A DNA stretch of 6,518 nt, from positions 1 through 6,518 of the forward strand of contig CADCUA010000482.1 in assembly GCA_902805755.1 (NCBI GenBank), given 5' to 3'. The stretch is from an uncultured Lysobacter sp. (GTDB taxonomy: Bacteria; Pseudomonadota; Gammaproteobacteria; Xanthomonadales; Xanthomonadaceae). This document shows, piece by piece, positions 1-5,067 of the stretch; the first letter of the stretch is position 1, and each line of letters begins with the position of its first letter. A program made the translations under genes and the position numbers. The notes under the pieces were generated by a model. It saw nothing but the letters and a program-made list of their open reading frames with translations, did no database searches and had not been told where the DNA came from.

Positions 1-278
1 GGTCGGCCAGCGACCTTCATAGGTCGCCGCATGCCCGGCATAGGTCGGAAAACGGGCATCTCCGGCAGGCGAATGCGCGGCACGGGGCGGGCTTCAGGCG
101 CTTGCCGACGCCGCATGCTCGCGACCGGTTGCCGCGGGGGCGGCAGATCCCGGTAAACGACGGCCCGCGCTCAGGGCTCGCGCGCTGCAGTTCCGTGCAG
201 TGCCGTGCGGGACGGGCGCGTGCTCGCGCCGCACATCTGAGTCCCGTGGGCGCCGCGCCCGGCGCAGACCAATCGCGG
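1..278. other. Left-edge region with no supportable gene
   Basis: I find no convincing coding region here. The plus-strand frame starting at base 1 is open to a TAA at 154-156 but encodes only an Arg/Gly-rich stretch that looks like no known protein. A minus-strand ATG at 20-18 could begin a gene that leaves the window to the left, but only six codons are visible and there is no clear ribosome binding site. Positions 1-63 show a weak 21-bp periodicity, with GGTCG at 1, 22 and 43 and CATAGGTCG at 18 and 39. Just past the regulator stop there is a short GC-rich dyad around 248-260 without a T tract. The rest looks like ordinary GC-rich intergenic DNA. Confidence 0.5.
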
Positions 279-752
279 CTAGCGCGCCGGCAGTGGCAGT
301 CCGCCGAACCCTTTCACCGTGCGCAGCACGAAGCTGGAGTTCACGTCGGCGACGCCGCCGTCGTTGAGCAGGCGGTCCAGCAGCAGGCGCGAGAAATGCT
401 CCAGGTCCTGCACGACGATGTGCAGCAGGTAGTCCATGTCGCCGGTGAGTGCGTGGCAGGCGACGACCTCATCCCAGGCGTTGACCAGCTGCGCGAACGC
501 GGCCACCGAGGCGGCGTCGTGGCGGGCCAGCTGCACGCGCACGAACGCCTGCAGGCCCAGGCCGAGGCGCTCGGCGTCGACCTGCGCGCGGTAGCCGGCG
601 ATCACCCCGTCGCGCTCCATGCGCTGCACGCGGCGCAGGCAGGCCGAGGGCGACAGGTGCACGCGCTCGGCGAGTTCGGCATTGGTCAGGCGGCCGTCGC
701 GCTGCAGCTCAGCGAGCAGGTGCAGGTCGATGCGATCCAGTTCCGCTTGCAT
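279..752 (-). CDS. Lrp/AsnC family transcriptional regulator
   Basis: This 157-residue protein has the usual length and two-domain layout of the Lrp/AsnC family. Residues about 3-60 form the winged helix-turn-helix, with LDRIDLHLLAELQRDGR, then LTNAELAERVHLSPSACLRRV as the recognition unit, then DGVIAGYRA. Residues about 65-150 are the RAM/ligand-binding domain, including the typical TGDMDYLL segment and a C-terminal LRTVKGFGGLPL. Such proteins form dimers and higher oligomers and respond to amino acids. The frame is open upstream to 863, but I chose the ATG at 752 because family members begin just before the LDxxD motif and the extra 37 residues resemble promoter DNA translated by chance. 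The gene is divergent from phhA, so it most likely controls aromatic amino acid breakdown in response to phenylalanine or tyrosine, and probably itself. The ligand is an inference from context. Confidence 0.93.
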   Translation of the reverse strand: MQAELDRIDLHLLAELQRDGRLTNAELAERVHLSPSACLRRVQRMERDGVIAGYRAQVDAERLGLGLQAFVRVQLARHDAASVAAFAQLVNAWDEVVACHALTGDMDYLLHIVVQDLEHFSRLLLDRLLNDGGVADVNSSFVLRTVKGFGGLPLPAR

Positions 753-778
753 GATCGATGCGCACCGACGGCCGTTGA

Positions 779-793
779 CGCACGAATCGTGCG
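779..793. promoter_or_regulatory. 15-bp palindrome, candidate Lrp/AsnC-type operator
   Basis: CGCACGAATCGTGCG is a perfect palindrome of 7-bp arms around a central A, centred at 786 between the divergent regulator and phhA. Lrp-family boxes are typically about 15-bp palindromes. The half-site GCACG recurs in direct orientation at 820-824 and 831-835, 11 bp (one helical turn) apart. Related half-sites near a main box fit the cooperative binding of Lrp octamers. Binding by the adjacent regulator is inferred, not shown. Confidence 0.45.
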
Positions 794-880
794 CCCGGGG
801 CGGCGCGGATGGCAAGAGCGCACGTTTTTTGCACGGCCGCCGCGCTATGGTGGAAGCCTGCACAGGCCCGGAGCGATTCC

Positions 881-1771
881 ATGAACGCCACCCCCGCTCG
901 CGTCGAACACCAGCTCACCGACAAGGGCTACGTGCCGGTCTACACCACGGCGGTGATCGAGCAGCCCTGGAGCAGCTACAGCGCGACCGACCACGAGGTC
1001 TGGGCCACGCTGTTCGCGCGCCAGCGGCAGTTGCTGGTCGGCCGCGCAAGCGACGAGTTCCTGCGCACGCAGGCGGCGATGAACATGACGCCGGACCGCA
1101 TCCCGAAGTTCGACGATCTCAACCGGCTGCTGCGCCAGGCGACCGGCTGGGAGCTGATCGCGGTGCAGGGGCTGCTGCCGGAGCTGGATTTCTTCGACCA
1201 CCTCGCGAACCGCCGCTTCCCGGTGACCTGGTGGATCCGCACGCCCGAGCAGCTGGATTACCTGTCCGAGCCGGACCTGTTCCACGACCTGTTCGGCCAC
1301 GTGCCGCTGCTGATGAACCCGGTGTTCGCCGATTACATGGCGGCTTACGGTCGCGGCGGCGTCAAGGCGCACGGCATCGGCGGCGACGCGCTGACGTATC
1401 TCACGCGCCTGTACTGGTACACGGTCGAATTCGGCCTGATCCGCCAGGATGACGGCCTGCGCATCTACGGCAGCGGCATCGTGTCGAGCAAGGGCGAGTC
1501 GATCCACTGCCTCGAGAGCACCGCACCGAACCGCATCGGTTTCGATCTCGAACGCATCATGCGCACGCGCTACCGCATCGACACGTTCCAGAAGACGTAT
1601 TTCGTGATCGACAGCTACGAGCAGCTGATGGAAGCGACGACGCCGGACTTCACCCCGATCTACGAGCGGCTGGCGCAGCAGGAGTCGATCCCGGCCGGCA
1701 CGGTGCTGGCGACCGACGCGGTGTTCAACCGCGGCACCGGCGAAGGCTGGCTCAGCGACGGCGACGTCTGA
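881..1771 (+). CDS. phhA: Phenylalanine 4-hydroxylase (monodomain bacterial type)
   Basis: This cytosolic, tetrahydrobiopterin- and iron-dependent enzyme hydroxylates phenylalanine to tyrosine, the first step of phenylalanine catabolism. The 296-residue length matches bacterial single-domain enzymes without the N-terminal ACT regulatory domain. The iron ligands are visible: His135 and His140 in FHDLFGHVPLL and Glu183 in YWYTVEFGLI, which align with His285, His290 and Glu330 of human PAH. IYGSGIVSSKGE (about 195-206) matches the conserved YGAGLLSSFGE block. The start at 881 is supported by GGAG at 870-873 with 7-nt spacing and by the typical N-terminal length. An in-frame start at 809 lies in the promoter region and is rejected. 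A TATGGT at 846-851 preceded by a T run (825-830) may be part of the promoter, but the hexamers are weak. No pterin carbinolamine dehydratase (phhB) is in view. The divergent Lrp-type gene is the likely regulator. Confidence 0.97.
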   Translation: MNATPARVEHQLTDKGYVPVYTTAVIEQPWSSYSATDHEVWATLFARQRQLLVGRASDEFLRTQAAMNMTPDRIPKFDDLNRLLRQATGWELIAVQGLLPELDFFDHLANRRFPVTWWIRTPEQLDYLSEPDLFHDLFGHVPLLMNPVFADYMAAYGRGGVKAHGIGGDALTYLTRLYWYTVEFGLIRQDDGLRIYGSGIVSSKGESIHCLESTAPNRIGFDLERIMRTRYRIDTFQKTYFVIDSYEQLMEATTPDFTPIYERLAQQESIPAGTVLATDAVFNRGTGEGWLSDGDV

Positions 1772-1822
1772 CACGCCGGGCGTCCGGCATCGCCGCGTTC
1801 ACGGCCCGCCTGCGCCCGCTGC

Positions 1823-1831
1823 CTAGACTGC
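1823..1831 (+). promoter_or_regulatory. Candidate -10 region upstream of bphO
   Basis: TAGACT (1824-1829), inside CTAGACTGC, resembles a sigma-70 -10 hexamer and lies 20 nt before the ATG at 1850. No good -35 hexamer is seen 16-18 bp upstream. If real, transcription would begin near 1835-1837, giving a very short leader and excluding the GTG at 1832 as the start codon. An almost identical CTAGAATGC occurs upstream of bphP. Confidence 0.3.
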
Positions 1832-1849
1832 GTGCATACCGATCGGGCC

Positions 1850-2395
1850 ATGCCGGCCTGCCGAGCCACCGCAGCGTTGCATGCGATCCACGCCCAGTTG
1901 CGCACCCGCACCGCCGCGGTCCACGCCGCGCTGGACGCGCGCTTCCGCGATGGGCTGCTGGGGCCGGGACGGTATGCCGCCTACCTGTTGGGCATGCACC
2001 GCACGGTCACCGCGTTCGAATCGACACCCGCGCCGCCGACCGCGCCGGACACCCCGGCACGCAGCGGGCTGCTGCAGGCCGACCTCGACGCGCTCGGCCT
2101 GGCCCCGCTGGCGCCGGCGCCGCTCGCGTTCGCCAGCGCGGCGCACTGGCATGGCGCGCATTACGTGATCGAGGGCTCCGCGCTGGGCGCCGGCATGCTG
2201 CTGGCCACCCTGCGCGGCCACGCGCTGCCGCTCGCGTTCCTGCAATCGCACGGGCACCCCGGGGCACGCTGGCGCGCCGTGCTGGCGGGGCTAGAATGCT
2301 TTTCCGACACCGAGGTGCCCGCGCTGTGCGAGGGTGCCCTCAGCATGTTCGCGGTGGCCGAGGACAGCTTCGCGCGCGCGGACCGGAGACTGTAA
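1850..2395 (+). CDS. bphO: Biliverdin-producing heme oxygenase (BphO type)
   Basis: Predicted soluble heme oxygenase that opens heme to biliverdin, iron and CO, supplying the chromophore of the phytochrome encoded next to it. The product is 181 residues from the ATG at 1850. The N-terminal helix LRTRTAAVHAALDA carries the expected proximal heme ligand His25. YVIEGSALGAG (about 105-115) is the conserved distal-helix block with the Gly and Ser residues that pack over heme. These two signatures, the length and the mostly helical, alanine-rich composition fit the bacterial HO/BphO family. An in-frame GTG at 1832 would add six residues. Neither start has a good Shine-Dalgarno sequence, and I prefer the ATG because a -10-like element lies just before it. 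The TAA stop overlaps the bphP ATG by one base (TAATG, 2393-2397), so the two genes are almost certainly co-transcribed and translationally coupled. A CTA leucine codon, unusual for this GC content, falls in a possible internal promoter at 2291-2299. Confidence 0.9.
   Translation: MPACRATAALHAIHAQLRTRTAAVHAALDARFRDGLLGPGRYAAYLLGMHRTVTAFESTPAPPTAPDTPARSGLLQADLDALGLAPLAPAPLAFASAAHWHGAHYVIEGSALGAGMLLATLRGHALPLAFLQSHGHPGARWRAVLAGLECFSDTEVPALCEGALSMFAVAEDSFARADRRL
2291..2299 (+). promoter_or_regulatory. Possible internal promoter element for bphP
   Basis: TAGAAT (2292-2297) lies within the end of bphO, about 100 nt upstream of bphP. It sits in CTAGAATGC, which differs by one base from CTAGACTGC upstream of bphO. 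It requires a rare CTA codon in a very GC-rich gene. No convincing -35 hexamer is seen. This is a weak candidate. Confidence 0.2.
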
Positions 2396-4131
2396 TGGCG
2401 CAACGACCGCTGGACCCGAGCCTGATCGAACGCGCGCTGGAGGAATGCGCGCGCGAACCGATCCAGCATTCCGGCGCGATCCAGCCCAACGGTTACCTGC
2501 TTGCGTGCTCGACGCCGGACTGGCGCGTGCGCCAGGCGTCGGCGAACTGCGCGGCGCTGTTTGACCTGGCGGTGGACGAGTTGCTGGGCCTGCCGCTGGC
2601 GCAGCTGTTCGACGAGACGCTGGTGGCGACCGTGGAAGAGGCGGCGTCGACCAGCCGCCCGCAGCAGGCGCCGGTCAATGCAGGCGCCGGCAACCTCGGC
2701 CCGCAGGCGCACATCTTCGAACTCGGCGTGCACCTGGCCGATGGCCTGGTGCAGATCGAGATCGAGCCGAAAGGCATGAAGGGTCGGCTGGGCGCGGGCG
2801 AACTGTCGCAGCAGATGATCGCGCAGCTGGTGCGCATCGAGGGCGAGGACGAGTTCCACCGCACGGTCGCCGAGCAGGTGCGCCTGCTCACCGGCTTCGA
2901 CCGCGTGATGGTCTACCGCTTCGGCCACGACGGCTCCGGCGACGTCATCGCCGAGGCGCGCGCCTCGGACCTGGACGCCTACCTGGGCCTGCGCTTTCCG
3001 GCCTCGGACATTCCCCCGCAGGCGCGCGCGCTGTACCTGCGCAACCGCATCCGGGTGATTTCCGACGTTGATTACGTGCCGGTGCCGATCCGGCCCGGCA
3101 CCCGCGCCGATGGCCGCCCGCTGGACCTGTCGCAGCATGCGCTGCGCAGCGTGTCGCCGGTGCACCTGGCCTACCTGCGCAACATGGGCGTGGCGGCATC
3201 GATGTCGATCTCGCTGATCGTCGACGGCCGGCTGTGGGGGCTGATCGCATGCCACCACCGCACCGCGCGCGCGGTGCCGCCGTCGGTGCGCGGGGCCGCG
3301 GACATGTTCGGGCTGTTCGTATCGATGCGGATCTCCGCGCGCGAGCTGCAGCGCACCACCGCATACGAGGACAGCGCGCGCGTCGCGCGTGACCAGCTCG
3401 AGGCGCGGCTGATCCATGCGCGCGTGCCGACGCTGGCGCTGGCGACCGAGCTGACGCTGATGCAGCGCGCGGTGCCCTGCGACGGTGTCGCACTGCTGCA
3501 GGACGGGCAGTGGCACAGCGCCGGGCGGGTGCCCGACCGCGACGGCCTGGAGGACGCGCGGCAATGGTTCACGCAAGCCGGGCCGGACGTGCAGATGAGC
3601 TCGAACGCAGCGCAGTGGCGGCGCGCATCTGCGGCGACGCCGGCCGACGGGCTGGCCGGCGTGCTGGCACTGCCGATCCGCGCGCAGCGGGACGAATGGG
3701 TGGTGTTCTTCCGTCGCGAACAGATCGAGGACGTGCGCTGGGCCGGGCGCCCGGACGCGCCGTTCCAGATCGAGGCCAGCGGCCTGCATATCGGCCCGCG
3801 CACGAGCTTTGCCGCCTGGCGCGAGACCTACACCGGCCACAGCCGGCCGTGGACGCGCGTGGACGCGGGCCTGGCCGAGCGCCTGCAGCTGATGCTGCTG
3901 CACCGCTACCCGCGGCACGCCGGTGATGGCGGCAGCGTGCGCGACCTCGCCGGCCGCCGCGCGCGCCTGGAGTCGGGCGAGCTGCAGCACCGGCTCGGCC
4001 AGCTGATCGAGCTGTCGAGCGGGCTGGAGCCGCTGGACCGGTCGCAGGCCGCTGAGTTGCTGCACCAGGTGGACCGCCTGCAGGCGCGCCTGCGCGCGGC
4101 GGTGGACGGCGCCAGCCGCCCGAACGGCTGA
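2395..4131 (+). CDS. bphP: Bacteriophytochrome with PAS-GAF-PHY core and no recognisable output domain
   Basis: Predicted soluble red/far-red photoreceptor binding biliverdin, 578 residues. PAS domain about 15-125 with the chromophore cysteine Cys18 (ECAREPI). GAF domain about 145-315 with Tyr174, PASDIP including Asp205, His257 in SPVHLAYLRN, and His287 in LIACHH. These align with Tyr176, Asp207, His260 and His290 of Deinococcus DrBphP. PHY domain about 325-505 with the tongue motifs WAG (449-451) and PRTSF (468-472). The usual QPHG of the PAS knot region reads QPNG, with Asn32 in place of His. After the PHY domain only about 70 residues remain, predicted helical and Leu/Arg/Glu-rich. I see no HisKA/HATPase, GGDEF/EAL or PAS9 domain, and nothing kinase-like follows the stop in any frame. 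The start is supported by GGAG at 2385-2388, 6 nt upstream, and by the overlap with bphO. The signalling partner is unknown. Output could be through dimer-helix rearrangement and protein contact, which is inference. Confidence 0.95.
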   Translation: MAQRPLDPSLIERALEECAREPIQHSGAIQPNGYLLACSTPDWRVRQASANCAALFDLAVDELLGLPLAQLFDETLVATVEEAASTSRPQQAPVNAGAGNLGPQAHIFELGVHLADGLVQIEIEPKGMKGRLGAGELSQQMIAQLVRIEGEDEFHRTVAEQVRLLTGFDRVMVYRFGHDGSGDVIAEARASDLDAYLGLRFPASDIPPQARALYLRNRIRVISDVDYVPVPIRPGTRADGRPLDLSQHALRSVSPVHLAYLRNMGVAASMSISLIVDGRLWGLIACHHRTARAVPPSVRGAADMFGLFVSMRISARELQRTTAYEDSARVARDQLEARLIHARVPTLALATELTLMQRAVPCDGVALLQDGQWHSAGRVPDRDGLEDARQWFTQAGPDVQMSSNAAQWRRASAATPADGLAGVLALPIRAQRDEWVVFFRREQIEDVRWAGRPDAPFQIEASGLHIGPRTSFAAWRETYTGHSRPWTRVDAGLAERLQLMLLHRYPRHAGDGGSVRDLAGRRARLESGELQHRLGQLIELSSGLEPLDRSQAAELLHQVDRLQARLRAAVDGASRPNG

Positions 4132-4173
4132 GCGCGACCGCTCGATTTCGATCGTTCGTCGTCACGCTTGCTA

Positions 4174-4195
4174 CGGCATGTGCGGCATGTGCGGC
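4174..4195. repeat. Short tandem repeat of a 9-bp unit
   Basis: CGGCATGTG occurs twice in tandem (4174-4182 and 4183-4191), followed by a partial third copy CGGC (4192-4195). It lies in the 97-bp gap between the convergent bphP and membrane-protein genes. The second copy contributes to the adjacent hairpin. No function is evident. Confidence 0.6.
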
Positions 4196-4218
4196 CCGCG
4201 ACCGCGGCGGGCGCATGC
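4185..4218. terminator. GC-rich hairpin between convergent genes, possible bidirectional terminator
   Basis: GCCCGC (4194-4199) pairs with GCGGGC (4207-4212) across a 7-nt loop. Outside an asymmetric internal loop, GCATG (4185-4189) pairs with CATGC (4214-4218), giving 11 pairs in all. The hairpin is about 10 nt past the membrane-protein stop and about 55 nt past the bphP stop. There is no T tract on either side, so it is not a classical intrinsic terminator. The convergent location is the main support. Confidence 0.35.
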
Positions 4219-4228
4219 ACGGCGCGAT

Positions 4229-4924
4229 TCAGACCGTGGCCAGCGGCGCCGGCACTCCCACCGTACGCGGCCGATACCGCCGATCGAGCCACAGCTTCGC
4301 CGCGCCGGCGATGACCAGCGGCCCGAACCACGACAGGTAATGCAGCGCGCCGGCATCCACCTGCGGCAGCAGCCGCGGCAGGCCGATCGACAGGAACGCG
4401 ATATGCGTGGCGACGCCGTTCGCGAGCATTGCGGTGTAGTGCTCGGTGCGCCACCACATCGGCTGCTGCGTCAATGTCCTGCGCTTGCGCCACATCGAGT
4501 GCCCCGCCAGCAGGCCGACCAGCGAAAACCCGATCAACAGCGGCGCGCTCTTTGCGACGCCGAGCGCGAGGATGCCGGCGCCCGACAGCACGTTCGCCGC
4601 CGCCAGCGCCCGGTAGGCACGCCCGGTGTAACGCGCAGGCGCGGCGCGATCGCGCACCGACCGCCACATCGACCAGGTCCCCGTCGCAGTCAGCACCAGC
4701 AGATAGGCGAGGAACGCGGCTGTCACCGGACGGTCGTCGATGATCCGCTGCACCACCAGCGGCACACCGCTGATGAGGATGGACAGCATCGCCAGCAGAT
4801 AGGCCTGACCGACGCGCCGGTGCAGCGCGCCACCCTTGCGCATCGCGCCATTGAGCCAGAACGTCACCAGCGCGATGACGCCGGCGGCCACGTGCAGCAT
4901 CAGGAAGGTCGAAAACCCGGGCAT
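4229..4924 (-). CDS. Seven-helix inner-membrane protein, DUF2306-like
   Basis: I cannot assign a function. The 231-residue product is strongly hydrophobic, with about seven predicted membrane helices near residues 5-26, 39-60, 68-88, 104-124, 127-143, 162-184 and 194-212. The pattern of an N-terminal HVAAGVIAL helix followed by LHRRVGQAY before the next helix resembles the uncharacterised DUF2306 family. His11, His35, His142, His162, His174 and His195 lie in or near helices, so a metal or heme role is imaginable but unproven. The start at 4924 is decided by AGGAGA (minus strand, 4936-4931) with 6-nt spacing. The open frame extends to a GTG at 4957, but that would lie in the palindrome upstream. 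The gene is convergent with bphP and divergent from a two-component system, whose promoter region it shares, so it may be a target of that system. The family call rests on pattern memory only. Confidence 0.85.
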   Translation of the reverse strand: MPGFSTFLMLHVAAGVIALVTFWLNGAMRKGGALHRRVGQAYLLAMLSILISGVPLVVQRIIDDRPVTAAFLAYLLVLTATGTWSMWRSVRDRAAPARYTGRAYRALAAANVLSGAGILALGVAKSAPLLIGFSLVGLLAGHSMWRKRRTLTQQPMWWRTEHYTAMLANGVATHIAFLSIGLPRLLPQVDAGALHYLSWFGPLVIAGAAKLWLDRRYRPRTVGVPAPLATV

Positions 4925-4939
4925 GACGCGTCTCCTATC

Positions 4940-4957
4940 GTGAGCCTGCATGCTCAC
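4940..4957. promoter_or_regulatory. 18-bp near-perfect palindrome, candidate operator
   Basis: GTGAGCCTGCATGCTCAC matches its own reverse complement except for one base pair (C4946 against T4951). It lies 15 bp upstream of the membrane-protein start, directly before its ribosome binding site, in the region shared with the divergent kinase gene. A dimeric regulator bound here could block transcription of the membrane-protein gene. Formed in mRNA, the arms could instead make a 5' leader hairpin. The binding protein is unknown, and the downstream NarL-type regulator is one candidate. Confidence 0.45.
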
Positions 4958-4981
4958 TGCGCGCGCTGCGTCGATGCAGTG

Positions 4982-5008
4982 CCGGCGGTCATCGCATGGA
5001 CCTGCCGG
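4982..5008. promoter_or_regulatory. Imperfect inverted repeat in the divergent promoter region
   Basis: CCGGCGGTC (4982-4990) and GACCTGCCGG (4999-5008) are complementary apart from one bulged base, separated by an 8-nt spacer. It lies between the divergent membrane-protein and kinase genes. It may be an operator or may reflect chance in GC-rich DNA. Confidence 0.25.
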
Positions 5009-5021
5009 AAGTCACTTTCGT

Positions 5022-5047
5022 GCGCACCGCCATTGCCACCGGTGCGC
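5022..5047. promoter_or_regulatory. Inverted repeat upstream of the sensor kinase gene
   Basis: GCGCACCG (5022-5029) and CGGTGCGC (5040-5047) are perfect 8-bp inverted arms with a 10-nt spacer, so the half-site centres are 18 bp apart. The repeat ends 20 bp before the preferred kinase start at 5068. This suits a dimeric regulator acting on the kinase-regulator operon, possibly the operon's own response regulator. No clear -35/-10 pair is seen nearby. Confidence 0.35.
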
Positions 5048-5067
5048 GCGCGTCCCAGCATGGCCGC

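Noticed and set aside
1..156. Arg/Gly-rich plus-strand frame open from the left edge, with a seven-residue GR periodicity
   Set aside because: The periodicity follows from the 21-bp DNA repeat and the product resembles no known C-terminus. Without flanking sequence I cannot support a gene.
102..884. A 260-codon plus-strand open frame across the Lrp gene
   Set aside because: It is antisense to the Lrp/AsnC regulator and has the Arg/His/Gln/Ala bias of reverse-read GC-rich coding sequence.
845..1774. A 309-codon minus-strand open frame opposite phhA
   Set aside because: It is a shadow of phenylalanine hydroxylase, whose iron-binding motifs are unmistakable on the plus strand.
1775..1788. GCCGG-GCGT-CCGGC hairpin just after the phhA stop, as a terminator
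   Set aside because: The stem is only five pairs with no T tract, and such short GC stems are frequent at this base composition.
2161..4065. A 634-codon minus-strand open frame opposite bphP
   Set aside because: It is the antisense shadow of the phytochrome. The predicted protein is Arg/His/Gln/Ala-rich with no recognisable domain, as expected when GC-rich codons are read backwards, while the plus strand encodes a clear PAS-GAF-PHY protein.
4996..5067. Upstream in-frame ATG extending the kinase by 24 residues
   Set aside because: The extension is polar and unlike family N-termini, overlaps the promoter-region dyads and has no ribosome binding site. It remains possible but less likely than 5068.
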